DNA of 64,000 nucleotides from PSRI01 sp041484195 (lineage in GTDB: Bacteria > Bacteroidota > Bacteroidia > Chitinophagales > Chitinophagaceae): assembly GCA_041484195.1 (NCBI GenBank), contig JBGPHC010000015.1:25204-89203 (forward strand), given 5' to 3'. A model generated the notes under the pieces. It had not been told where the DNA came from. It did no database searches and saw only the letters and a program-made list of their open reading frames with translations. The position numbers were made by a program, and so were the translations under genes. The first letter of the stretch is position 1. The number at the start of each line of letters is the position of its first letter. Of the stretch, positions 43,472 to 52,033 are shown in pieces.

Positions 43472-44488
43472 ATGATACAAAATGACATGCAGCTGCAATT
43501 CTTCCAGTACATAAAGAGCAGTATCCCGCCGCATCTTTCATTTGTAGACGAAATAGCCGATTTACTCCATATTAGTAATGATAGCGCCTATAGAAGGATC
43601 AGAGGAGAAAAAATGCTTTCATTTGAAGAAATACGGGCCCTATGCACCAAGTTCAGGATCTCCATTGACCAACTGCTTAATCTGGATACGGATACCACGA
43701 TTTTCGCTGGTAAATACGGGACACCCGAAAGTTTCAGATTTGAAGAGCATCTGCAGGGATTCCTTTCGAGTGTACAATTCCTGAATTCTTTTGAACGAAA
43801 ACACATATTCAATTTTACCAAGGACATACCCGGATTTTATTATTTCATGTTCCCTGAACTTGCTTCATTCAAATATTTTGCCTGGATGAAGACCCTTCTG
43901 AATTACCCCGAATACGCCAACGCAAAATTCAGCATGGGACAACTCATGCCTCCATTGCAGGAAATAGGGAATAAGGTTGCCGAATTATACACGGAGATCC
44001 CGGGAACCGAAATAATGAACGTGGATAATATCATGACAACCCTCAGGCAGATCGAATATTATAAGGATACCGGCCTGATTGCTTCGCCCAAGGATCTGGA
44101 AATCCTCTATGTAAAAATGTATGATATGATCAATCATATGGAGAAGCAAGCCGACCTGGGCGTCAAATTCATGCCAGGGAAGAAGCCCCATCATAAATCG
44201 GCTACCTTAAACATGTTTGTCAACGATTTTGTAGTTGGAGATAATAGTATATTGGCGGTTCTGGATGAATCAAAGCTTTGTTTTCTCAACCACAATATGC
44301 TCCATTTCTTAATGACCAAGGACAAGAAATTCGCAGAATATTCATACAATTTCATTCAAAATATCATAAAGAAATCAAATCTAATCAGCGGCGTTGGCGA
44401 AAGGGACCGTACGAAATTCTTCAATCTCATACGTGAACGGATTGACAGCTTCCGCAACAATGAGTTCAAAACACTCAGTAAAACCTGA
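43472..44488 (+). CDS. Helix-turn-helix protein with a large unassigned C-terminal domain
   Basis: 338 residues. The N-terminal 70 residues form a BetR/Xre-like HTH (FVDEIADLLHISNDSAYRRI, then GEKMLSFEEIRALCTKFRIS). The C-terminal 260 residues are mostly helical with aromatic patches (FYYFMFPELASFKYFAWMKT) and no recognised catalytic site. It is probably a transcription factor with a sensory or oligomerisation domain, of a type I associate with Bacteroidota. Targets are unknown. It lies just right of the repeat cluster and 44 bases before the HMG-CoA lyase gene on the same strand. Confidence 0.75.
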   Translation: MIQNDMQLQFFQYIKSSIPPHLSFVDEIADLLHISNDSAYRRIRGEKMLSFEEIRALCTKFRISIDQLLNLDTDTTIFAGKYGTPESFRFEEHLQGFLSSVQFLNSFERKHIFNFTKDIPGFYYFMFPELASFKYFAWMKTLLNYPEYANAKFSMGQLMPPLQEIGNKVAELYTEIPGTEIMNVDNIMTTLRQIEYYKDTGLIASPKDLEILYVKMYDMINHMEKQADLGVKFMPGKKPHHKSATLNMFVNDFVVGDNSILAVLDESKLCFLNHNMLHFLMTKDKKFAEYSYNFIQNIIKKSNLISGVGERDRTKFFNLIRERIDSFRNNEFKTLSKT

Positions 44489-44532
44489 GGAACCTTCCAA
44501 TTCCATTCTTTCGCTAAATTGCAACAGAATTT

Positions 44533-45414
44533 ATGTTAAACAATTCCCAGGTGCGGCTCATTGAATGCCCCCGCGATGCTATGCAGGGATGGAAGGACTT
44601 TATTCCTACGCAAAAAAAGATCGAGTACATCAACAGCCTGTTGAAAGTAGGATTTCATACGCTTGATTTTGGATCCTTTGTCTCTCCCAAACTGATTCCT
44701 CAAATGGCCGACACGGAAGAAGTTATTTCCAAGATTGATATACAAAATTCATCCACTAAATTACTGGCGATTGTGGCAAACCAGAGAGGCGCCCTGGATG
44801 CATTGAAACATGATGCCATCGATTTTCTTGGATTTCCTTTTTCAATTTCCCCCAGTTTCCAGCTTAGGAATACCAATAGTTCGATGGAAGAATCTTTTAC
44901 CAGGGTGCAGGATATTCACAATAGTTGTATCAGTAGGAATAAGCAGCTTGTCATTTATATTTCAATGGGATTTGGCAATCCTTATGGCGATCCATACAAT
45001 GAGGAAATTGTATATGCATGGATTGACAAACTGGCAAACCTGGATATTCATATCTTTTCTTTGGCGGATACCATTGGCATTGCCACACCGGATCAGGTTT
45101 TCAATATGACTGATTACCTGATAAAACAATTACCTGCACACGAAATAGGCGTGCACCTTCATTCAACTCCATCCAACTGGAAACCTAAGATTGATGCGGC
45201 GGTCCTGGCTGGCTGCAGGCGCTTCGATGGGGCCTTGAAGGGTTTCGGAGGCTGTCCCATGGCTGATGATGAACTGGTTGGAAACATGAATACAGAATTA
45301 ATGATTCCCTATTTTGAAGAATTGGGATTCTTAGAAAATATTGACCATTCAGCATTGCTTGAAGCAGGTCGGGTGGCGAATGAAATCTTCACTCCCGGCA
45401 TAGGTGCCTTTTGA
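44533..45414 (+). CDS. Hydroxymethylglutaryl-CoA lyase family enzyme
   Basis: 293 residues of the HMGL-like TIM-barrel family. The catalytic Arg-Asp is in LIECPRDAMQGW, metal ligands appear in VHLHSTPSNW, and the active-site loop reads GFGGCPMADDELVGN. The canonical loop is closer to GGCPYAxGxxGN, so this member has a diverged but Cys-retaining loop. It would split HMG-CoA into acetyl-CoA and acetoacetate in leucine breakdown. No other leucine-degradation genes are nearby. Confidence 0.85.
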   Translation: MLNNSQVRLIECPRDAMQGWKDFIPTQKKIEYINSLLKVGFHTLDFGSFVSPKLIPQMADTEEVISKIDIQNSSTKLLAIVANQRGALDALKHDAIDFLGFPFSISPSFQLRNTNSSMEESFTRVQDIHNSCISRNKQLVIYISMGFGNPYGDPYNEEIVYAWIDKLANLDIHIFSLADTIGIATPDQVFNMTDYLIKQLPAHEIGVHLHSTPSNWKPKIDAAVLAGCRRFDGALKGFGGCPMADDELVGNMNTELMIPYFEELGFLENIDHSALLEAGRVANEIFTPGIGAF

Positions 45415-45423
45415 GACCTGAAT

Positions 45424-45442
45424 TATCTTTGAATTAACTTTG
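45424..45442 (+). promoter_or_regulatory. Two tandem -7 promoter boxes before the GSCFA gene
   Basis: TATCTTTG (45424-45431) and TAACTTTG (45435-45442) both match TAnnTTTG. A TTTTG at 45409-45413 gives a 21-base spacing to the second. They lie 13 to 24 bases before the ATG at 45455. Confidence 0.5.
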
Positions 45443-45454
45443 CATAAAATAGAT

Positions 45455-46438
45455 ATGGAATTTCATCTGGAACTGGAACCCAGGCCTTTACCTTCCCGAA
45501 TTGCTCATAATCACAGGATATTTCTTGCCGGTTCCTGTTTTACGGAGCATGTAAGTGCGGGCCTGGCCAGGTATAAGCTTGAAATACTCGAAAATCCAAA
45601 CGGAATCCTGTTCAATCCATTCAGCATTGCCCGATCCATGATATCCTATATTGAGAACAGAAGGTACAAGCCTGAAGAACTTTTTTACCATCATGAGCTA
45701 TGGAGCAGTTGGGATCACCATAGCCGCTTTTCAGGCATGGATCAGGAATCTGTATTGCGGTTGATCAATGCATCCCAGGAAAAAGCTCATTCTTTTCTGA
45801 AAGAGGCCGATTGGGTCATGCTCACTCTCGGTTCGGCCTTTGTCTATCAAATCGGCGCAGGCCAGATAGTTGCAAATTGCCATAAGATGTCTCCCCAGAC
45901 ATTCACCAGGAGACTGGCGGGAGTGGAAGAAATTGTCTCCGCCCTGGACAATCTCATCCACAGATTATTTCTTTTTAATCCAAAGCTCAGGATCATATTT
46001 ACCATCAGTCCGGTTAGACATCTCCGTGATGGCTTCATTGAAAACAATCGCAGTAAGGCGGTACTAATCACGGCGGTCCATCAGCTTATTGACAAATTTG
46101 AAAAGCTATTCTATTTCCCGGCTTATGAATTATTAATCGACGACCTGAGGGATTACCGGTTTTATGCGGAGGACATGGTGCATCCCAATTATCTCGCGAC
46201 CGACTATGTCTGGGAAAAATTTGCAGGCTCCTGCCTGGAACCTTCCCTGATTCCTTTCATGAAAGAAATGGATATTATAAACAGGGCCATGAATCACCGT
46301 GCTTTCAATCCCGGCTCCGACGCCCATCAGAAATTCCTGATGCAACAAATCGAAAAGTTGAATGGACTCCAATCGCAATATCCACGGCTGGATTTCACTG
46401 AAGAACTCAAATTCTTTAAACAGTCTATTGATTCATGA
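45455..46438 (+). CDS. GSCFA domain protein
   Basis: 327 residues from the ATG at 45455. The family signature is FLAGSCFTEHV near the N-terminus, and later YELLIDDLRDYRFYAEDMVHPN gives the C-terminal His/Asp region. The GSCFA fold resembles SGNH-type acyl-esterases, with the Ser of GSCF as likely nucleophile; no substrate has been established. Its stop overlaps the start of the glycosylase gene by four bases (ATGA). Confidence 0.85.
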   Translation: MEFHLELEPRPLPSRIAHNHRIFLAGSCFTEHVSAGLARYKLEILENPNGILFNPFSIARSMISYIENRRYKPEELFYHHELWSSWDHHSRFSGMDQESVLRLINASQEKAHSFLKEADWVMLTLGSAFVYQIGAGQIVANCHKMSPQTFTRRLAGVEEIVSALDNLIHRLFLFNPKLRIIFTISPVRHLRDGFIENNRSKAVLITAVHQLIDKFEKLFYFPAYELLIDDLRDYRFYAEDMVHPNYLATDYVWEKFAGSCLEPSLIPFMKEMDIINRAMNHRAFNPGSDAHQKFLMQQIEKLNGLQSQYPRLDFTEELKFFKQSIDS

Positions 46439-47136
46439 AACATGCCCCGACCCAGGAAAAAGCTATTTTGGAATTTCTCACAGGATTGAATCCTGAATTC
46501 AGGCTTCCGCAGGGCGTTTCAATTATGAATCCATTCCAGGATCAGACCGCTTTAAAATTGGCGACCTTATTCTATAAGAAATTTTATTCCGACCAGGATG
46601 CGAGGGTGATGATCTTTGGCATTAATCCCGGGCGCTTTGGAGGAGGCATTACGGGTATCCCGTTCACAGACCCACAAAAACTCGAGTCCTGTTGTGGCAT
46701 TCCTAATGAATTCAAAAAGGTGAAGGAATTGTCGGCTGATTTTATATACCGTACGATCGAGGCTTTTGGTGGCGTGAAGTTGTTTTACCACCAGTTCTTC
46801 ATCACAGCGGTATCACCACTGGGTTTTGTACGAGATGGTAAGAACATGAATTATTATGACGATCCCAAATTGGCAAAATCAATTGAGGGATTTGCGACCG
46901 AATGCATCCAGAGACAGATTCAAACAATCAAAACGGGACCATCCTGCATTTGCCTCGGAGAAGGAAAGAATTACAAATACCTATCCACACTAAATGAGAA
47001 GCACCGGTTTTTCGACCAAATCATTCCACTGCCACACCCAAGGTGGATCATGCAATACAGGCGACCAAAAATAAAGGAGTATATCGATACTTATACCAGG
47101 CAACTTTCTATTGCTTATTCAAAAACTAAGGCATGA
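46435..47136 (+). CDS. SMUG2-type (DUF4918) uracil-DNA glycosylase-like protein
   Basis: 233 residues of the uracil-DNA-glycosylase superfamily, SMUG2/DUF4918 branch. The first active-site motif is FGINPGRFGGGITGIPFTDP (about 60-79), and the second region reads IIPLPHPRWIMQYRR, with His where UDGs have HPSP. It should remove uracil or related bases from DNA for base-excision repair; activity of this branch is less well characterised. It is translationally coupled to the GSCFA gene (ATGA overlap). Confidence 0.82.
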   Translation: MKHAPTQEKAILEFLTGLNPEFRLPQGVSIMNPFQDQTALKLATLFYKKFYSDQDARVMIFGINPGRFGGGITGIPFTDPQKLESCCGIPNEFKKVKELSADFIYRTIEAFGGVKLFYHQFFITAVSPLGFVRDGKNMNYYDDPKLAKSIEGFATECIQRQIQTIKTGPSCICLGEGKNYKYLSTLNEKHRFFDQIIPLPHPRWIMQYRRPKIKEYIDTYTRQLSIAYSKTKA

Positions 47137-47202
47137 GTTCCTGGAATTACCGTGAATAAGTCCGGCTCACTATAAGGATGTCCAGAAGAACTTCTGTTCC
47201 TT

Positions 47203-47814
47203 CTAATGGATCCTGTCACCGCGCAATTCGAGATTTTGAATGACTGATGATTCATAGTCCAGCCAATCTTTCCATCTTTTTCTCACTTTTTCATTATCCA
47301 CATAGGTCTCGGCGAGACCGATGAAGAGGGCATAATGTCCCGCTTCGCTTTCCATGAAACGGCGGTAAAAATTTTTCATATACTCATCCTCCAGCCCTTC
47401 GCTCAGTCTTTTGAACCTTTCGCAACTTCTGGCTTCGATCAGTGCCATGGTTAGCAACTGATCCAGGAAAGTTTCTTCGGGATGGCCACCCTTTTTCTGA
47501 AATACCAATAACTGATTCACGTATTCATCCCGGCGCTGCCTGGCCAGGTGCAGGCCTCTTTTCTGCAGTTCCGCCAAAACCAGCCTGAAATGGCCCCATT
47601 CTTCCGTAACAATGGGCGCGAGGGCGTTTACCAACCCGGTCTTGGAAGAATATCGCTGAATGAGAGAGATGCAGGAGGTTGCGGCCTTTTGTTCGCAATA
47701 GGCATGGTCGGAAAGAATATCTTCCAGACTCATGCCGGCCAGGTCCACCCATCTGGGATCGGTAGGCAGTCGCAGTCCTAAAATATTCCTGGTATCCTCG
47801 CTGATATTTTCCAT
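47203..47814 (-). CDS. miaE: tRNA-(ms2io6A)-hydroxylase
   Basis: 203 residues from the ATG at 47814 (MENISEDTRNILGLRLPTDP). The frame reaches 47850, but a -7 box at 47822-47829 lies within that extension. It is a ferritin-like diiron protein with metal-ligand motifs EEWGHFRLV and ESEAGHYALF. MiaE hydroxylates the isopentenyl group of ms2i6A at tRNA position 37. It converges on the SMUG2-like gene. Confidence 0.92.
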   Translation of the reverse strand: MENISEDTRNILGLRLPTDPRWVDLAGMSLEDILSDHAYCEQKAATSCISLIQRYSSKTGLVNALAPIVTEEWGHFRLVLAELQKRGLHLARQRRDEYVNQLLVFQKKGGHPEETFLDQLLTMALIEARSCERFKRLSEGLEDEYMKNFYRRFMESEAGHYALFIGLAETYVDNEKVRKRWKDWLDYESSVIQNLELRGDRIH

Positions 47815-47821
47815 GATCAAA

Positions 47822-47829
47822 CAAAGATA
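47822..47829 (-). promoter_or_regulatory. -7 promoter box for miaE
   Basis: The minus strand reads TATCTTTG. It ends 7 bases before the ATG at 47814, implying a leaderless or nearly leaderless transcript. Confidence 0.5.
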
Positions 47830-47898
47830 GGTTATGCACCCAATCAGCACCCGCGGAATAGGTTGAATTGGCGGATATTTGCAGAAACCTGATTCAAA

Positions 47899-49008
47899 TT
47901 GAAAGAAGATTTTTTGATTGCGAAGCTGGATGAGAGAAGAAATGCAGAATCTCTTCGCCAGCTGAGATTGCCAAAAGGCCAGGTAGATTTTTGTTCAAAT
48001 GATTACCTGGGTGTAGTGAAGAATAAGCTCATTGAAATGGCTACGAGCTTGGGCCAGAAATCCTTCAGCCACGGTTCAACCGGTTCGAGACTTTTGGCCG
48101 GAAATTATGCGTTGATTGAAGAAACGGAAAGGATGCTGGCTGTTTTTCATCAGGCCGAAGCCGCGCTCATATTTAATTCGGGTTATGATGCAAACCTGGG
48201 TCTCCTGAGTTCGGTGCCAAGAAGAGGTGATACTATCATATACGACTACCTGGTTCATGCTTCTATCAGGGATGGGATGAGGCTCAGTTTTGCACAGTCA
48301 CTTTCCTTTGCCCACAACGATTGCGAGGACCTTGAAAAAAAATTGCAGCATGCCGCGGGCAATATTTTTGTGGTTACGGAATCAGTATTTTCAATGGATG
48401 GCGACCAGGCGCCTTTGGCCGAAATTGTGGAGCTCTGTAGGAAATACCAGGCCCACCTGATCGTGGATGAAGCTCATGCTACCGGGGTTATCGGAAAGAG
48501 GGGAGAAGCATTGGCACAGTCCCTCGGTTTGCAGCAGGATTGTTTCGCCCGGATCTATACTTTTGGAAAAGCTTTGGGATGCCATGGGGCCGCCGTTCTG
48601 GGAAGCCAGGAGCTGCATGATTATCTTATCAATTTTTCCCGGCCTTTCATCTACAGCACTTCTTTGCCTGAAACTGCGATTGCTGCTATCGGGACATCCT
48701 ATCAAATCTTCCCCAACATGGTTCATGAAAGAGAATATTTGGGAAGTCTCATTGACAAATTCCAAAAGGCAAGGATTGCTTACAATAGACTTTCAGGCAA
48801 TACCCCGATTCAGGTTGTGATAATTCCGGGGAATGAGAAGGTGAAGCAGGTAGCGGATAAGCTTCAGGCTAATGGATTGGATGTCCGACCAATCCTGTAT
48901 CCTACTGTTCCGAAGGGTTCTGAAAGGCTTAGGATTGTCCTGCATTCATTCAACACTAGCACGGAATTGGACAAGCTTATTTTCTTATTATCCTCCCCGG
49001 TTCAATAA
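47899..49008 (+). CDS. bioF: Alpha-oxoamine synthase, BioF-like (8-amino-7-oxononanoate synthase)
   Basis: 369 residues of the PLP-dependent class II aminotransferase fold. Motifs: VDFCSNDYLGVVK, FSHGSTGSRLLAGNY, LIVDEAHATGVIGKRGE and the PLP-lysine region YTFGKALGCHGAAVLGS. BioF joins pimeloyl-CoA/ACP and alanine in biotin synthesis. No other bio genes are in the window, and related synthases (KBL, SPT) cannot be excluded. The start is TTG: an in-frame TGA at 47890-47892 leaves no ATG before residue 47. Confidence 0.82.
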   Translation: MKEDFLIAKLDERRNAESLRQLRLPKGQVDFCSNDYLGVVKNKLIEMATSLGQKSFSHGSTGSRLLAGNYALIEETERMLAVFHQAEAALIFNSGYDANLGLLSSVPRRGDTIIYDYLVHASIRDGMRLSFAQSLSFAHNDCEDLEKKLQHAAGNIFVVTESVFSMDGDQAPLAEIVELCRKYQAHLIVDEAHATGVIGKRGEALAQSLGLQQDCFARIYTFGKALGCHGAAVLGSQELHDYLINFSRPFIYSTSLPETAIAAIGTSYQIFPNMVHEREYLGSLIDKFQKARIAYNRLSGNTPIQVVIIPGNEKVKQVADKLQANGLDVRPILYPTVPKGSERLRIVLHSFNTSTELDKLIFLLSSPVQ

Positions 49009-49143
49009 CAGGTCCCCGGGAAGATTGGCAGGAATCGCCGGAATGCTTACCCATCGCCGGGTTGGAGCTTCAGCGCGACTTCAAATTGAAAAAAAGAATT
49101 ACTTTTAATTTAATCTTGGATATCTTTTCAGACTTTAACCCTT

Positions 49144-51579
49144 ATGCGACCTTTCCCTTTCATTACCTCAGGTATTTTCACGATTGCATTGATCTTAATA
49201 CTGGGCACCCGCATGGCTTTGCCCTTAGCCCTGGGTAAATTTCTGTCGCCACAGGAGGGCATCTGGCAGAACGCGGAACCAAGCGATGCCAGTTTTGACG
49301 CCGATTTGAAATTTTCGAATCTAAAAGGCAAGATCAATGTCTATTTTGACGAAAGGCTGGTACCACATGTTATGGCAGAATACAAAGAAGACGCATTCTT
49401 CGTGCAAGGCTATCTGCATGCAAAATTCAGGCTTTGGCAAATGGAATTCCAGGCCCGCGCCGCCGCCGGAAGGATCAGTGAAATAGTGGGAGGAAAGGCA
49501 TTGAATTACGATCGAAACAAGAGGAGGGAAGGCATGGTCTATGGTGCAGAAGCGATGTTGAAGGAAATGGAAGCGAATCCACTCACAAAAGCCGCTTGCA
49601 ATAATTATACCGCCGGAGTAAACGCCTATATAGCAAGCCTCACCAACGGCAGTCTGCCCGTTGAATATAAATTGCTGGGCTATGAGCCTGAAAAATGGGA
49701 CAATCTCAAAATTGCGTTAATGGGAAAGGAGCTAACGGCGACCCTTACCTGGGCTTCAGAAGACTTATCCATGACGCGGGCCAAAGCCTATTTCTCAGAT
49801 GAAGAAATGAAGGTGCTTTTTCCTGACGTTCCATCAGAATTGGATCCCATAGTTCCGAGGGGTAGTACCTTCGATCCTCCCACCGTTTTTCCAAAAATTT
49901 CCGCTCATGATGATTCCGTTTATCTCTATAATAATGATTCAACATTGGTGAGTGATGCATTCAGACCGGATCCGGATAATGGAAGCAATAACTGGGCTGT
50001 CAGCGGCTCCAAGACCCTGTCCGGTGCTCCCATTTTGTGCAATGACCCACACCTGGACCTCAGCCTGCCTTCCATCTGGTATGAAATGCAGATTTCCACG
50101 CCGGAGATGAATGTTTATGGTGCAAGCCTGCCGGGTTTGCCCTGTGTCCTTATTGGTTTTAATGACAGTATAGCATTTGGATTCACTAATGCGGAGCGGG
50201 ATGTAAAAGACTATTATGCAATTCGATTCAAGGATTCGACGAAGAGTCAATATTGGTTCGATAAAGACTGGAAGAATACCGGCCTCCGGATTGAAAAAAT
50301 AGGTATTAAGGGCAAGCCCGAAGTATTCGACACAGTCGCATATACTGTATTTGGGCCAGTAATGTATGACAAGAGTTTTTCGGAACCCGACCACAATTAT
50401 CAGGCTTTGGCAGTCAGGTGGAGAGCCCATGATCCTTCCAATGAGCTACTCATGTTTTATAAATTGAACCAGGCAAAAAATTACCAGGATTACTATGATG
50501 CTATACAATATGATATTTGTCCCGGCCAGAATGTTGCCTTTGCTTCAAAATCCGGGGACATCGCCATTTGGCAACAGGGCTCATTTCCGGCAAGATGGAA
50601 CCGGCAGGGCCTCTATGTGATGCCCGGATATGACAGTACTTATATGTGGCAGGGCTTTATACCTTCAAAGGAAAATCCGCATCTCATCAATCCAATTCGT
50701 GGATTTGTGAGCAGCGCCAATCAGCGCCCAACAGACAGCGCCTATCCTTATTATATACCCGGTGGTTACCTGCTTTACCGTGGAGTCATTATCAACCGAA
50801 AACTGAACTCCATGAATGCCATCACGCCAAAAGATATGATGGATCTGCAGACCAATAATTACAATGCTTTCGCGGAAGCCGCAAGACCTTTATTCTTAAA
50901 ATACCTCAATGACAGCGCCCTGTCAACAATTGAAAAGAAATATCTTGATCTTTTTGTCACTTGGAATCTGGATAATAACGTGGATGAAAAAGCGCCCACA
51001 ATCTTCAATATCTGGTGCGATAGCCTGCAACATGATATTTGGGATGACGAATTTTCAAAAACGGGAGTGAAGGGCTTGCTCCCCGCCGAAGAGACACTTG
51101 TTGCTGCGCTGATTAAGGACCCTGATTTCCATTATGTAGATGATATCAACACGGCCCAACGCGAGACTATCTTCGACCAAATGACGAAGGCCTTCAAAAA
51201 AGCTTGCAAGGCCTGTCTGCAGTTAGAACTTGAGAACAAGCTGGAATGGGGCGTTTATAAGAACACAAGTGTTTATCACCTGCTTGGAGAAGCGGCCCTG
51301 CCTTTTTCAAGGACAAATCTCTCAATCGGTGGCGGAGAGCATATCATAAATGCCGCCAAACACAGGCATGGCCCAAGCTGGCGGATGGTAGTAGAACTCA
51401 AGCCGGAAACAGAAGCCTATGTTGTGTATCCCGGTGGGCAGTCAGGTAACCCCGGTAGTCAATATTATGATCAGTTCGTTGACGATTGGGCAGAAGGTGG
51501 GTATTATAAAGCATGGGTAATGAAAGGAGGAGAAGAAAAAGATAAAAGGGTGAGGTGGAAGATGCAGTTCAGCAATTGA
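49144..51579 (+). CDS. Penicillin acylase family Ntn-hydrolase
   Basis: 811 residues. An N-terminal signal or anchor (ITSGIFTIALILILGTRMAL) is followed by the alpha-chain region, a spacer and the beta chain. The beta chain starts at Ser281 in NGSNNWAVSGSKT, where cleavage exposes the nucleophile. NDPHLDLSLPSIWYEMQI and GFTNAERDV are family motifs. The enzyme is self-processing and hydrolyses amides, possibly acyl-homoserine lactones or penicillin-like side chains; the substrate is unknown. The last 25 bases overlap an alternative frame of the next gene. Confidence 0.9.
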   Translation: MRPFPFITSGIFTIALILILGTRMALPLALGKFLSPQEGIWQNAEPSDASFDADLKFSNLKGKINVYFDERLVPHVMAEYKEDAFFVQGYLHAKFRLWQMEFQARAAAGRISEIVGGKALNYDRNKRREGMVYGAEAMLKEMEANPLTKAACNNYTAGVNAYIASLTNGSLPVEYKLLGYEPEKWDNLKIALMGKELTATLTWASEDLSMTRAKAYFSDEEMKVLFPDVPSELDPIVPRGSTFDPPTVFPKISAHDDSVYLYNNDSTLVSDAFRPDPDNGSNNWAVSGSKTLSGAPILCNDPHLDLSLPSIWYEMQISTPEMNVYGASLPGLPCVLIGFNDSIAFGFTNAERDVKDYYAIRFKDSTKSQYWFDKDWKNTGLRIEKIGIKGKPEVFDTVAYTVFGPVMYDKSFSEPDHNYQALAVRWRAHDPSNELLMFYKLNQAKNYQDYYDAIQYDICPGQNVAFASKSGDIAIWQQGSFPARWNRQGLYVMPGYDSTYMWQGFIPSKENPHLINPIRGFVSSANQRPTDSAYPYYIPGGYLLYRGVIINRKLNSMNAITPKDMMDLQTNNYNAFAEAARPLFLKYLNDSALSTIEKKYLDLFVTWNLDNNVDEKAPTIFNIWCDSLQHDIWDDEFSKTGVKGLLPAEETLVAALIKDPDFHYVDDINTAQRETIFDQMTKAFKKACKACLQLELENKLEWGVYKNTSVYHLLGEAALPFSRTNLSIGGGEHIINAAKHRHGPSWRMVVELKPETEAYVVYPGGQSGNPGSQYYDQFVDDWAEGGYYKAWVMKGGEEKDKRVRWKMQFSN

Positions 51580-51632
51580 CTTATTTGCAGGAATATTTGA
51601 GCGGAGCGATATCTAATCCAAAAAAATCCGGG

Positions 51633-51977
51633 ATGAAAATAATTCTATCAATCATATTGACGGCATTGTTGAGTTTTCTCTTCTGCCTTTACCTGCCATG
51701 GTGGTTCATAGCGCCGGCAGCATTTCTAGTCGCGCTTGTCAATCGGCAATCGCCAGGCAAATCCTTTATTTCAGCCTTCGTGGCATTATTTCTACTTTGG
51801 GGCGGATTGGCCTGGTATATCAGTTCGCAAAACGAAAACCTCCTGGCTCACAAAATATCAATGCTCGTAATCAAGACTGACAACCCATTTCTTTTGATAT
51901 TGTTGACGGCGCTGTTGGGTGCAATAGTGGCTTCATTTGCCGCCCTCACCGCAGCTTTCCTCAGGCCCCGGAAATAA
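51633..51977 (+). CDS. Small membrane protein of unknown function
   Basis: 114 residues from the ATG at 51633, with four hydrophobic segments (about 3-20, 23-40, 45-65 and 85-108). The frame extends back to 51555 inside the acylase gene, but the later ATG gives a sensible membrane start. No family is recognised. It lies 53 bases after the acylase and 56 before the DUF5686 gene, all on the plus strand. Confidence 0.65.
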   Translation: MKIILSIILTALLSFLFCLYLPWWFIAPAAFLVALVNRQSPGKSFISAFVALFLLWGGLAWYISSQNENLLAHKISMLVIKTDNPFLLILLTALLGAIVASFAALTAAFLRPRK

Positions 51978-52033
51978 ATTTTACATTTTTATTAAGTCAG
52001 TTCCGAATATTTTCGCTATCAGGAAAAAGTTCC

